Source: Nocardioides cavernaquae
Lineage (GTDB): Bacteria; Actinomycetota; Actinomycetes; Propionibacteriales; Nocardioidaceae
DNA length: 64,000 nt
Assembly (NCBI RefSeq): GCF_003600895.1
Contig: NZ_QYRP01000002.1
Location: 2,170,001 to 2,234,000, forward strand
Direction of reading: 5' to 3'
The position numbers were made by a program, and so were the translations under genes. The notes beneath the pieces are model-generated. The model made no database searches. It had not been told where the DNA came from and was given only the letters and a program-made list of their open reading frames with translations. Of this stretch, positions 54,955 through 62,955 are shown in pieces; positions within the stretch are counted from its first letter, which is position 1, and every line of letters begins with the position of its first letter.

Positions 54955-56148
54955 ATGGCGAAGCTGTGCCAGACCGAGGACCTGACGGAGATCCAGCAGG
55001 AGATCCTGTCGACTGTTCGTCAGTTCGTGAACGACAAGATCATCCCGGTCGCGCAGGACCTCGAGCACGCCGATGAGTACCCCACCGACATCATCGAGGG
55101 CCTCAAGGAGCTCGGTGTCTTCGGCCTGACCATCCCCGAGGAGTTCGGTGGTCTGGGTGAGTCGATCCTGACCTACGCCCTGGTGGTGGAGGAGATCGCG
55201 CGCGGGTGGATGTCCGTGTCGGGTGTCATCAACACCCACTTCATCGTGGCGTACCTGCTGATGCAGCACGGCACCGATGAGCAGAAGGCGAAGTACCTTC
55301 CGCGGATGGCGACCGGCGAGGTCCGCGGTGCGTTCTCGATGTCCGAGCCGGGCCTGGGCTCCGACGTGTCCGCGATCGCGACCAAGGGCACGAAGCTGCC
55401 CGACGGTGGCTACTCGATCACCGGCCAGAAGATGTGGCTGACCAACGGCGGCACCTCCACCCTGGTCGCGCTGCTGACCAAGACCGACGAGGGCGCTGAC
55501 TCGGTCTACAAGAACATGACCACCTTCCTGGTCGAGAAGGAGCCGGGCTTCGGCGAGACCGCCCAGGGCGTCACGGTGCCGGGCAAGATCGACAAGATGG
55601 GCTACAAGGGCGTCGAGACGACCGAGCTCATCCTGGAGGACCACCGCATCGGTGCCGACCAGATCCTCGGCGGCGAGCCGGGCAAGGGCTTCTTCCAGAT
55701 GATGGACGGTGTCGAGGTCGGCCGCGTCAACGTCGCCGCCCGCGCCTGCGGTCTGGCCTGGCGTGGTTTCGAGCTGGGGGTGGCCTACGCCCAGCAGCGC
55801 AAGACCTTCGGCAAGGTCATCGCCGAGCACCAGGCGATCCTGTTCCGGCTGGCTGACATGGCCACCAAGGTCGAGGTCTCGCACTCGATGATGGTCCGCG
55901 CCGCGCGCCTGAAGGACACCGGCAAGCGGATGGACGTCGAGGCCGGCATGGCCAAGATGGTTGCTGCCGAGTACGCCAACGAGGTCGTGGAGGACTCCTT
56001 CCGGATCCACGGTGGCTACGGCTACTCCAAGGAGTACGAGATCGAGCGCCTGATGCGCGAGGTCAAGTTCATGCTGATCGGTGAGGGCACCTCCGACATC
56101 CAGAAGATGATCATCGGCCGCCAGCTCCTCAAGGAGTACAAGCTCTGA
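54955..56148 (+). CDS. mcd: Acyl-CoA dehydrogenase, probable methylsuccinyl-CoA dehydrogenase
   Basis: Protein of 397 residues with AGGAAGGGA ahead. Acyl-CoA dehydrogenase signs: FGLTIPEEFGGLGESILTYA, GAFSMSEPGLGSDVSAIAT, MWLTNGG, KIDKMGYKGVETTELILEDH, RKTFGKVIAEHQAILFRLAD and HGGYGYSKEYEIERLMREVK; the catalytic Glu is in LIGEGTSDIQKMIIGRQLL. It lies next to a mesaconyl-CoA hydratase-type gene, and in Streptomyces the same pair belongs to the ethylmalonyl-CoA pathway, so methylsuccinyl-CoA oxidation to mesaconyl-CoA is the likely reaction. It lacks the long N-terminal extension of the Rhodobacter enzyme. The dehydrogenase call is sure; the substrate is inferred from the neighbour. Confidence 0.85.
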   Translation: MAKLCQTEDLTEIQQEILSTVRQFVNDKIIPVAQDLEHADEYPTDIIEGLKELGVFGLTIPEEFGGLGESILTYALVVEEIARGWMSVSGVINTHFIVAYLLMQHGTDEQKAKYLPRMATGEVRGAFSMSEPGLGSDVSAIATKGTKLPDGGYSITGQKMWLTNGGTSTLVALLTKTDEGADSVYKNMTTFLVEKEPGFGETAQGVTVPGKIDKMGYKGVETTELILEDHRIGADQILGGEPGKGFFQMMDGVEVGRVNVAARACGLAWRGFELGVAYAQQRKTFGKVIAEHQAILFRLADMATKVEVSHSMMVRAARLKDTGKRMDVEAGMAKMVAAEYANEVVEDSFRIHGGYGYSKEYEIERLMREVKFMLIGEGTSDIQKMIIGRQLLKEYKL

Positions 56149-56272
56149 CCTGAGCAGCCGTGCGCCCGACTTTCTCCTCGGGCCAGGTGCAATGCGTTCG
56201 ACATCGGTGGGGCCGGGATGTGATGGTGGAGACACCTGCACGTCCCGGCCCTGCTGCGTTCCCGGAGGACAC

Positions 56273-56437
56273 ATGAGCAACGAAGATCTCAAGGCCAAGA
56301 TGCGCGAAGCGCTGGACAAGAAGAAGGCCGCGTCGCACGGCTCGGCCCAGTCGGCCGACGCCCAGGAGAAGGTCCACGGCTCGGAGGTCGTGGGCGGTGG
56401 ACCGAAGATCCACCGCCGCAAGGCGGGCGCGTCCTGA
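56273..56437 (+). CDS. DUF5302 family small protein
   Basis: Protein of 54 residues with GGAGG ahead of ATG 56273. It starts SNEDLKAKMREALDKKKAAS, a charged helix, followed by HGSAQSADAQEKVHGSEVVG and the basic end HRRKAGAS. No cysteines, membrane segment or signal. The pattern fits the actinobacterial DUF5302 family, whose function is unknown. It lies between the dehydrogenase and the mesaconyl-CoA hydratase gene, in an otherwise metabolic operon; a link to that pathway is only positional. Confidence 0.82.
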   Translation: MSNEDLKAKMREALDKKKAASHGSAQSADAQEKVHGSEVVGGGPKIHRRKAGAS

Positions 56438-56454
56438 CCCTCCTCTCGCGCCGG

Positions 56455-56460
56455 TAGACT
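56455..56460 (+). promoter_or_regulatory. -10 box TAGACT before the mesaconyl-CoA hydratase gene
   Basis: TAGACT within CCGGTAGACTCTGCGCC, 37 nt before the ATG at 56498, which has a GAGAGGA ribosome binding site. The flanks match the promoter at 54889, suggesting shared control. Confidence 0.45.
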
Positions 56461-56497
56461 CTGCGCCCGCTGCACACTGCCCGCGCGAGAGGACCCC

Positions 56498-57541
56498 ATG
56501 AGCAAGACGAATCCCGGCAACTTCTTCGAGGACTTCTCGATCGGTCAGGTGATCGAGCACGCCACGCCGCGCACCGTCACCGAGGGTGACCGCGCGCTGT
56601 ACGGCGCGCTCTACCCGACCCGCTTCGCCGTGCCGTCTTCTGCCGAGTTCGCCGCGTCGGTCGGCCTCACCGCGTCCGGCAAGGGCCACCCGGTGGAGGA
56701 GCTCATCGCCTTCCACATCGCCTTCGGCAAGACCGTGCCGGACATCTCGCTGAACGCCGTTGCGAACCTCGGCTACGCCGAGTGCCGCTTCCACCAGCCG
56801 GTCGTGCCGGGCGACACGCTGCGCACGAAGTCCGAGGTCATCGGCCTCAAGCAGAACTCCAACGGCAAGTCGGGTGTCGTCTACGTCCGCTCGACCGCCA
56901 CCAACCAGCGTGGCGAGGTCGCCCTGGACTGGTGCCGCTGGGTGATGGTGCACAAGCGTGATGTCGACGCAGCGGCCCCCGAGGTCGTCGTGCCCGAGCT
57001 GGCGCCGGTCGTCGCTCCCGAGAACCTGGTCATCCCCGATGGCCTCGACTTCGCGTCGTACGACTTCGGTGCGGCGGGGGAGACCTTCCGCTTCGACGAC
57101 TACGCGGTCGGCGAGAAGATCGACCACGTCGATGGCGTGACGCTGACCGACCCCGAGCACATGCTGGCCACGCGCCTGTGGCAGAACACCGCCAAGGTGC
57201 ACTTCAACACCGAGGCCCGTCCCGATGGCAACCGGCTGATCTACGGCGGTCACGTGATCTCGATGGCGCGTGCGCTGTCGTTCAACGGCCTGGCCAACGC
57301 CCAGCTGATCGCCGCGATCAACGGTGGCTCGCACGTGGCCCCTGCCTTCGCCGGCGACACGATCTACGCGTGGTCGGAGGTGCTCGACAAGGCCGTCATC
57401 TCCGAGAGCATCGGCGCACTCCGGCTGCGACTGGTCGCGACCAAGGGCCGCGACGAGTCGACCACGTTGCGCAACGCTGAGGGAAAGTACGCCGCGGGCG
57501 TGCTGCTCGACCTGGACGTCTGGGCCCTCGTCCCGCGATGA
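56498..57541 (+). CDS. Mesaconyl-CoA hydratase (double hotdog MaoC family)
   Basis: Protein of 347 residues, typical of beta-methylmalyl-CoA dehydratase/mesaconyl-CoA hydratase of the ethylmalonyl-CoA pathway. It opens with NFFEDFSIGQVIEHATPRTV and TEGDRALYGALYPTRFAVPS. The two hotdog halves are seen as NLGYAECRFHQPVVPGDTLR, SEVIGLKQNSNGKSGVVYVR and later FRFDDYAVGEKIDHVDGVTL, TDPEHMLATRLWQNTAKVHF and LIYGGHVISMARALSFNGLA. It adds water to mesaconyl-CoA. The ecm, ccr and mcl genes of the pathway are not in the window. The preceding acyl-CoA dehydrogenase supplies mesaconyl-CoA in this reading. The family is confident. Confidence 0.9.
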   Translation: MSKTNPGNFFEDFSIGQVIEHATPRTVTEGDRALYGALYPTRFAVPSSAEFAASVGLTASGKGHPVEELIAFHIAFGKTVPDISLNAVANLGYAECRFHQPVVPGDTLRTKSEVIGLKQNSNGKSGVVYVRSTATNQRGEVALDWCRWVMVHKRDVDAAAPEVVVPELAPVVAPENLVIPDGLDFASYDFGAAGETFRFDDYAVGEKIDHVDGVTLTDPEHMLATRLWQNTAKVHFNTEARPDGNRLIYGGHVISMARALSFNGLANAQLIAAINGGSHVAPAFAGDTIYAWSEVLDKAVISESIGALRLRLVATKGRDESTTLRNAEGKYAAGVLLDLDVWALVPR

Positions 57542-57578
57542 CCGCCCCGCCCCTGCACCGCGATCCCGGCGCCGGCTC

Positions 57579-58370
57579 GTGATCCCGAACCTGCTCATCG
57601 CCGGAGCGCAGAAGTCGGGCACGAGCTGGCTCCACCGGATGCTGGTGCACCACCCTGCGTTCGAGATGTCGCGGCGCAAGGAGCTGAGCTACTTCAGCCT
57701 GCCCGAGGCTGCGTACGACGAGGGCTGGGGCGCCTACCAGGAGAACTGGTCGACCTCCGCGCGCTGGCGGGGCGAGTCGACGCCGCACTACTTCTGGAAG
57801 CGCGAAGGCCCGTTCGGGCCGGCGCAGGGGCCCGATGTCGCGCGGCGTGTCGCCACGCGACTCGGGGCCGATGTCGACGTCCTGGTGTCGCTGCGCGATC
57901 CCGTCTCGCGCGCGATCTCGGGCTACTGGCACAACTTCTCCCGGGGACGCTTCGACCTGCCGACGAGCCTGTTCCAGCTGGCGCCGTCGATGGGTGTCAT
58001 CGACCTCGGGTTCTACCGGCGACACCACGAGCACTGGATCCGCACCCTGGGCGCGGAGCGTGTCCACGTCCTGCTGTACGACGACCTGCGCGCTGACCCC
58101 CGCGCGTTCCTCGCGGGGGCCCTCGAAGCGCTCCGTGCCCCTGTCGACGACCAGGCGTTCTGGCGGGCTGTTCCGCTCGACAAGGTGGTCCACCGCAAGG
58201 ACTGGATGGCCCCCATCCGCGAAGCCCGGAACCCCGTCACCGCGACGGAGGTGGCAGCGCTCCTCGAGCTCTACCGCGACGACATCGCCTACGTCGAGCA
58301 CCTCATCGGACGGGACCTCTCCGAGTGGCGCGACCTCGACGTGCTGATCGCCCGCCACGTGCGGAGCTGA
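57579..58370 (+). CDS. Sulfotransferase (heparan-type fold)
   Basis: Protein of 263 residues from GTG 57579; no ribosome binding site is visible and the gene begins 38 nt after the hydratase stop. The PAPS loop is NLLIAGAQKSGTSWLHRMLV, the 3'-phosphate motif is VSLRDPVSRAISGYWHNFSR, and PSMGVIDLGFYRRHHEHWIR and VHVLLYDDLRADPRAFLAG complete the fold. It differs clearly from the two sulfotransferase-like proteins at 51187-53447 and matches the NodH/heparan type more closely. Placed between metabolic genes and a histidine phosphatase. Acceptor unknown. Confidence 0.87.
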   Translation: MIPNLLIAGAQKSGTSWLHRMLVHHPAFEMSRRKELSYFSLPEAAYDEGWGAYQENWSTSARWRGESTPHYFWKREGPFGPAQGPDVARRVATRLGADVDVLVSLRDPVSRAISGYWHNFSRGRFDLPTSLFQLAPSMGVIDLGFYRRHHEHWIRTLGAERVHVLLYDDLRADPRAFLAGALEALRAPVDDQAFWRAVPLDKVVHRKDWMAPIREARNPVTATEVAALLELYRDDIAYVEHLIGRDLSEWRDLDVLIARHVRS

Positions 58371-58427
58371 AGCCTGCTCGTGCGGGCGCGCGGGCGGCGT
58401 GGAGCGGTCGCCCGATACGGTGGGGGC

Positions 58428-58997
58428 ATGGCATATGGAGCGGGCCCTGAGCTGTGGTTGGTCCGGCACGGCGAGACCGAGTGGAGCCGCGACGGCCGGC
58501 ACACCTCGACGACCGACCTGCCGCTGACCCCGGAGGGCGAAGCTGTTGCCGAAGGACTGAGCGCGGTCCTCGGCGACGAGCACTTCGATCTCGTGCTCAC
58601 CTCACCGCGGCTGCGTGCGCGACGCACGGCCGAGCTGACCGGGTTCGGGTCTGCGGAGACCGACGACGACCTCGTCGAGTGGGACTACGGCTCCTACGAG
58701 GGGATCACCACCGCGGAGATCCGCGAGACGGTGCCGGGCTGGACCGTGTGGAGCCACCCGGTGCCCGGCGGCGAGAGCGCTGACGCGGTGGCGGAGCGGC
58801 TCGACCGTGTCGTCGCCCGTGCGCGTTCGGTCGACCAGGCCCTGGTCTTCGGCCACGGTCACGCGCTCCGGGCGCTGGCTGCCCGCTGGCTCGGCCTCCC
58901 GGCGACCGATGGCCGCCTGTTCCGCCTCGACACCGCCACCGTGTCCGTGCTCGGCTTCGAGCGGGAGTCGCCGACGATCCTGCACTGGAACGCCTGA
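58428..58997 (+). CDS. Histidine phosphatase family protein
   Basis: Protein of 189 residues from ATG 58428; a TACGGT box ends 6 nt before and an upstream in-frame start at 58380 is less likely. The catalytic motif is WLVRHGETEWSRDGRH, followed by LTPEGEAVAEGLSAVLGD, VLTSPRLRARRTAELTGFGS and LVFGHGHALRALAARWLGL with the second catalytic His. The fold covers phosphoglycerate mutase-like phosphatases acting on small phosphomonoesters. DLVEWDYGSYEGITTAEI is typical of the phosphatase branch. Substrate unknown. Confidence 0.9.
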   Translation: MAYGAGPELWLVRHGETEWSRDGRHTSTTDLPLTPEGEAVAEGLSAVLGDEHFDLVLTSPRLRARRTAELTGFGSAETDDDLVEWDYGSYEGITTAEIRETVPGWTVWSHPVPGGESADAVAERLDRVVARARSVDQALVFGHGHALRALAARWLGLPATDGRLFRLDTATVSVLGFERESPTILHWNA

Positions 58998-59035
58998 CCC
59001 TGTCTCAGGGGGCCTCTCGCCGCTACCGTGGGGGG

Positions 59036-59668
59036 ATGGCGCTGCTGGCTGGGTGTCCGCGTTGCTCGGCCTCCGTCTCCGGAGCCGCCGAGGACTGGGA
59101 GTGCCCGGAGCACGGTCCGGTGACGCCGCTCTGGCGACCGGCCGAGGCGTCGTACGACGCGTTCGTCGAGCACCTCTCGCTGGCCGAGTCCTTTCCGACG
59201 TACCTTCCCTGGCCGCTCGGGCCTGGATGGCAGGTGACCGACTTCGGCACGGTGGGCACGCCGGGTCGCGCGCGGGCCTCCTTCAGCGCGGTCACGGGCA
59301 CGAGTGACCTCGACGGCCCCGTCGAGGTGCTGCTGGTGGCCGAGGAGCCCGGCGTCGGGCTCGGGGCGCGGGTGGCACGCACGCGCCACTCGGATCCGGG
59401 CACCGAGATCGCCGGACGCCAGCCCGAGGCACGCCTCCGGCTGGGTTCGACCTCGGTGCCGCTCTGGTCGATCTCGACCCACGACACGGATGCCGAGCTC
59501 GACCGCAGCGTGCTCGCGGGCGAGGCGGAGGGCCGCTGGCTGTGGGTGGTCCTGCGGCCTGCCTCGGCCATTCTGCTGATGTCGGATGCGTGGAAGCTGG
59601 CGGACGCCTCCGAGTTCGGCCCACACCTGGTCGCGACGCCTTTCGGCGGGCATCCGTCGGTCTGGTGA
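59036..59668 (+). CDS. DUF6758 family protein
   Basis: Protein of 210 residues; a TACCGT box ends 6 nt before ATG 59036. An N-terminal zinc-ribbon-like start (GCPRCSASVSGAAEDWECPE then HGPVTPLWRPAEASYDAFVE) is followed by a predicted beta-rich domain (LPWPLGPGWQVTDFGTVGTP; DGPVEVLLVAEEPGVGLGAR; STSVPLWSISTHDTDAELDR). No signal peptide or catalytic motif. I recognise it as the actinobacterial DUF6758 family, function unknown, from recollection. It lies ahead of the PHP and MarC genes, which have their own starts. Confidence 0.78.
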   Translation: MALLAGCPRCSASVSGAAEDWECPEHGPVTPLWRPAEASYDAFVEHLSLAESFPTYLPWPLGPGWQVTDFGTVGTPGRARASFSAVTGTSDLDGPVEVLLVAEEPGVGLGARVARTRHSDPGTEIAGRQPEARLRLGSTSVPLWSISTHDTDAELDRSVLAGEAEGRWLWVVLRPASAILLMSDAWKLADASEFGPHLVATPFGGHPSVW

Positions 59669-59715
59669 GCCCGGCCGGTTCTCCCGGGATGGCTCCGAGG
59701 TCCTAGGCTGCTCGC

Positions 59716-60597
59716 GTGCGCATCGACCTCCACACCCACTCGCGGATCAGCGATGGCACGCAGTCCCCGACCGAGCTGGTCCACGCCGCCAAGGCAGCCG
59801 GGCTCGACGTCCTGGCCATCACGGACCACGACACCGCCGCCGGTTGGGCCGAGGCGGCCCGGGCCGCGGACGAGGTCGGCATCGAGCTGGTGCGGGGCAT
59901 GGAGATCAGCACCCGCCACCGCGGTCGTGCCGTCCACCTGCTGGCCTACCTGCCCGACCCGTCGTACGAGCCGCTGGTCAGCGGGCTGCAGAAGGTCCTC
60001 GACGGTCGCAACTCGCGGGTGCCGGCGATCCTCGAGCGCCTGGACGCGATCGGCCTTCATCTCGAGCTCGCGCAGGTGCAGGCGGTGTCCGGTGATGCGG
60101 CGGCTGTCGGCCGCCCCCACGTCGCTGACGCGCTGGTCAACGCCGGCTACGTCCGTGATCGGGACCAGGCCTTCGCGGAGCTGCTCAGCCCCGGCCGCCC
60201 GGCGTACGTCGATCGGTATGCCGCGCCCCTGGAGCCGATGATCCGCACGGTCGCCGAGGCCGGGGGAGTCAGCGTGATCGCGCACCCCTGGGGCCGCAAC
60301 AACGATGCCGGACCGCTCGGGGTGGACGGCCTCGCCGGTCTGCGCGAGCTCGGGCTGGCAGGCATCGAGGTCGACCACGAGGACCACGACCCCGAGACCC
60401 GCACCCGGCTCCGGGCGATCGCGCGCGACCTCGACCTCGTCGCGACCGGCTCCAGTGACCACCACGGGGTCGGCAAGTCAGGTCACGGGCTGGGCTGCAA
60501 CACGACCGGACCCGACCAGTACGCCCGCCTGCTCGATCTTGCCGCCGCTGCGTCGGCGTTGTCGGGCCGCTCGACCCCGCAGGTGGTCACGCCATGA
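59716..60597 (+). CDS. PHP-domain metal-dependent phosphoesterase
   Basis: Protein of 293 residues from GTG 59716, with TAGGCT ending 6 nt before. The PHP metal motifs are in order: MRIDLHTHSRISDGTQSPTE, LAITDHDTAAGWAEAARAAD, RGMEISTRHRGRAVHLLAYL, GGVSVIAHPWGR, IEVDHEDHDPETR and TGSSDHHGVGK. Close relatives are trinuclear phosphodiesterases that hydrolyse 3',5'-nucleotide bisphosphates or short nucleic acids. The stop overlaps the marC ATG by 4 bases. The substrate here is not determined. Confidence 0.9.
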   Translation: MRIDLHTHSRISDGTQSPTELVHAAKAAGLDVLAITDHDTAAGWAEAARAADEVGIELVRGMEISTRHRGRAVHLLAYLPDPSYEPLVSGLQKVLDGRNSRVPAILERLDAIGLHLELAQVQAVSGDAAAVGRPHVADALVNAGYVRDRDQAFAELLSPGRPAYVDRYAAPLEPMIRTVAEAGGVSVIAHPWGRNNDAGPLGVDGLAGLRELGLAGIEVDHEDHDPETRTRLRAIARDLDLVATGSSDHHGVGKSGHGLGCNTTGPDQYARLLDLAAAASALSGRSTPQVVTP

Positions 60598-61211
60598 GCG
60601 TCGTCGACTCGGTCCTGCTCGCCGAGGTCTTCGTGACCCTGTTCGTGATCATGGACCCGCCGGGATCGATCCCGATCTTCCTGTCGCTGACCGCCGGGCG
60701 CGCGCCCGGCGCAGTGCGTCGAGCCGCGTGGCAGGCCGTGCTGGTGTCGTTCTCCGTGATCGTGGTCTTCGCGTTCTTCGGCCAGGGGATCCTCGGCTAC
60801 CTGCACATCTCGCTGCCCGCACTGCAGGGCGCGGGCGGCCTGCTGCTGTTGATGGTGGCCCTCGAGCTGCTCACCAACAAGGACGGGCTGGAGCCGACGG
60901 CGCCCTCGGACGTCAACGTCGCGCTCGTGCCGCTCGGCACACCGCTGCTGGCCGGCCCCGGCGCGATCGTGGCGACGATGCTGTTCACGAAGCAGGTCGA
61001 TGACGGACCGAGCTTCCTCGCCGTTGCCGGCGGCATCCTCGGCGTGCACCTGTGCATCTGGATGGCCATGCGGTTCTCGGTCCCGATCCTGCGCGTGATC
61101 CGGGAGAGCGGCGTCCTGCTGGTCAGCCGGATCGCCGGTCTCCTGCTGTGCGCGATCGCGGTGCAGATGATCGCCGACGCGGTCCGCGCCTTCGTCACCA
61201 ACGAGTTCTGA
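60594..61211 (+). CDS. MarC family membrane protein
   Basis: Protein of 205 residues with about six membrane segments, e.g. LLAEVFVTLFVIMDPPGSIP, AVLVSFSVIVVFAFFGQGIL and IAGLLLCAIAVQMIADAVRA. The conserved PPGSIPIFLSLTAG and GTPLLAGPGAIVATMLFTKQ are typical. MarC/YchE proteins were once linked to multiple antibiotic resistance, but their transport role remains unproven. ATG 60594 overlaps the PHP gene stop. It converges on an SDR gene with a short hairpin between. Confidence 0.9.
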   Translation: MSVVDSVLLAEVFVTLFVIMDPPGSIPIFLSLTAGRAPGAVRRAAWQAVLVSFSVIVVFAFFGQGILGYLHISLPALQGAGGLLLLMVALELLTNKDGLEPTAPSDVNVALVPLGTPLLAGPGAIVATMLFTKQVDDGPSFLAVAGGILGVHLCIWMAMRFSVPILRVIRESGVLLVSRIAGLLLCAIAVQMIADAVRAFVTNEF

Positions 61212-61222
61212 GCGTGCGCTCG

Positions 61223-61239
61223 GTGATCCGCAGGATCAC
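61223..61239. terminator. Short hairpin between convergent marC and SDR genes
   Basis: Perfect 7-bp stem GTGATCC / GGATCAC with a 3-nt loop. It covers the SDR stop codon region (61236-61238) and starts 12 nt after the MarC stop. Confidence 0.4.
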
Positions 61240-62018
61240 TTGCGGCCGAGCGACTGCGCCTTCTGGAGCACGCCGCGCGGCACGGCTCTCGACACGCTGA
61301 CCAGCGCCTTGTAGCGCTTGCTCGGGATCGAGAAGACCTTGCCGGCCTCGAAGTCCGCGAGGGCGTCGGCGACGAGCCGGTCGGCGTCCAGCCACATCCA
61401 CGCGGGCGCGCTGGCGTCGCGGTCGATGCCGAGCCGCTCGTGGAACTCCGTCTTCACGAAGCCGGGGCACAGCGCCATGACCTGGACCCCGCGGGCGGCG
61501 TACTCGTTGTGGGCCCACTCGCTGAAGCTGTTCACCCAGGCCTTCGCCGCGGAGTAGGTGCCGCGCGGGAGGAACGCGGCGACGCTGGAGACGTTGAGGA
61601 CGCCGCCGTGGCCGCGCTCGGACATGCCGCCGAGTGCAGCATGGGTCAGCCGGAGCACGGCGCGCACGAGCACGTCCTGCTGCGCCTGCTCGAGCGCGAT
61701 CGGGTTGTCGAGGAAGCGCTCCTTGAGGCCGAAGCCGGCATTGTTGACGAGCAGGTCGACGGGACGGCCCGCGTCGGCGAGACGCGCCTCGACCACGGCC
61801 AGCTGGTCGGCGTCGGCGAGGTCGGCGGGCAGCACCTCCACACGTACGCCGTGGGCAGTGGTGAGCTCGTCGGCGACGGCCGCGAGGCGGTCGGTGTCGC
61901 GGGCCACGAGCACGAGGTCAAGGCCCCGGGCGGCGAGCTGACGGGCGAACTCGAGGCCGATCCCGGCGGTGGGGCCGGTGATGAGGGCGGTGCCGGACAG
62001 GGTCTGCGAGGAGGACAT
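61236..62018 (-). CDS. Short-chain dehydrogenase/reductase
   Basis: About 260 residues from ATG 62018 (ATG 62030 possible). NAD(P)-binding [20 protein letters not shown] at the start, [17 protein letters not shown], and the catalytic Ser-Tyr-Lys set [20 protein letters not shown] followed by [40 protein letters not shown] and the C-terminal [20 protein letters not shown] with basic residues resemble the DltE/YqjQ-like oxidoreductase group. Cofactor and substrate are not given by the sequence. It is divergent from the ParA-like gene with a 60-bp gap and no strong promoter signs. Confidence 0.9.
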   Translation of the reverse strand: MSSSQTLSGTALITGPTAGIGLEFARQLAARGLDLVLVARDTDRLAAVADELTTAHGVRVEVLPADLADADQLAVVEARLADAGRPVDLLVNNAGFGLKERFLDNPIALEQAQQDVLVRAVLRLTHAALGGMSERGHGGVLNVSSVAAFLPRGTYSAAKAWVNSFSEWAHNEYAARGVQVMALCPGFVKTEFHERLGIDRDASAPAWMWLDADRLVADALADFEAGKVFSIPSKRYKALVSVSRAVPRGVLQKAQSLGRK

Positions 62019-62078
62019 GGTGGCCAGCATTCAGGGCGGAGCGTGATCCGGGCAACTCGTCAGGCATGATGGGACGTG

Positions 62079-62855
62079 ATGACCACCACGCTCGCCATCG
62101 CCAACCAGAAGGGTGGCGTCGCCAAGACGACCACCGTCGCCTCGCTCGGTGCTGCGCTTGCAGAGGCCGGGCACAAGGTCCTGCTCGTCGACCTCGACCC
62201 CCAGGCCTGCCTGACGTTCTCGCTGGGCATCGACCCGGAGGACCTCGAGCTCTCGGTCCACCACGTGCTCACCAAGGGTCTGGACGCCCGCGAGGTGATC
62301 ATCCAGACCGAGGAGGGTGTCGACCTGCTGCCCGCGACCATCGAGCTCGCCCGCGCGGAGGCAGACCTGCTGACCCGCACCGGCCGCGAGCAGGTCCTCA
62401 AGGGCACGCTGGAGGACCTTGCCGAGGCAGGAGCCGACTACGACTGGGTCCTGCTCGACTGCCCGCCGTCGCTCGGCGTGCTGACGGTCGCGGCGCTGAC
62501 CGCTGCACGCGGCGTACTCATCCCGTTGCAGTGCGAGACGCTCTCGCACCGCGGTGTGGGCCAGCTGCTCGACACGGTCCACGACGTGCGCCGGTTCACG
62601 AACCGTCGCCTCGAGGTCTGGGGCGTGCTCCCGACGCTGTACGACGGCCGCACCAACCACTCGCGCCGGGTGCTGGACACGATCTCCGAGACCTACGAGC
62701 TCGCGGTCTTCGAGCCGCCGATCCCGAAGACGATCAAGTTCGCCGAGGCACCCGCGAGCGGACGGTCGATCCTGTCGACGAACCGCACCAGCAAGGGCGC
62801 GGTGGCCTATCGCGAGGTGGCCGAGAAGCTGGTCGCCCGCGCTGCGCAGAAGTGA
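62079..62855 (+). CDS. ParA-family ATPase (orphan)
   Basis: Protein of 258 residues from ATG 62079 (GTG 62076 possible), with CATGAT ending 8 nt upstream. The deviant Walker A is ANQKGGVAKTTTVASLG, Ala replacing the usual Gly; VLLVDLDPQACLTFSLGID follows, then DYDWVLLDCPPSLGVLTVAA and LIPLQCETLSHRGVGQLLDT. There is no ParB and no parS-like repeat visible, so chromosome partition is unlikely from this locus alone. In mycobacteria a similar soj-like gene (Rv3213c) lies near rhlE (Rv3211). It may position another cell-envelope or stress complex. Confidence 0.88.
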   Translation: MTTTLAIANQKGGVAKTTTVASLGAALAEAGHKVLLVDLDPQACLTFSLGIDPEDLELSVHHVLTKGLDAREVIIQTEEGVDLLPATIELARAEADLLTRTGREQVLKGTLEDLAEAGADYDWVLLDCPPSLGVLTVAALTAARGVLIPLQCETLSHRGVGQLLDTVHDVRRFTNRRLEVWGVLPTLYDGRTNHSRRVLDTISETYELAVFEPPIPKTIKFAEAPASGRSILSTNRTSKGAVAYREVAEKLVARAAQK

Positions 62856-62904
62856 GCACCGCGACCGCGCCGCGGTCGCCGTGAGCTGACCGGGAAATGA
62901 CGAA

Positions 62905-62944
62905 TCCCGGTGCCGCTCCCCGCAGTGGGGGAGCAGCACCGGGA
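62905..62944. terminator. Bidirectional terminator between the ParA-like and helicase genes
   Basis: A long stem: TCCCGGTGC pairs with GCACCGGGA and, after one unpaired base each side, GCTCCCC pairs with GGGGAGC around a 6-nt loop. It lies between the convergent gene ends at 62855 and 62956. Confidence 0.8.
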
Positions 62945-62955
62945 CCCGGTGCAGG

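Noticed and set aside
62031..62078. parS-like site upstream of the ParA-like gene
   Set aside because: No 16-bp palindrome similar to the parS consensus is visible in the gap.
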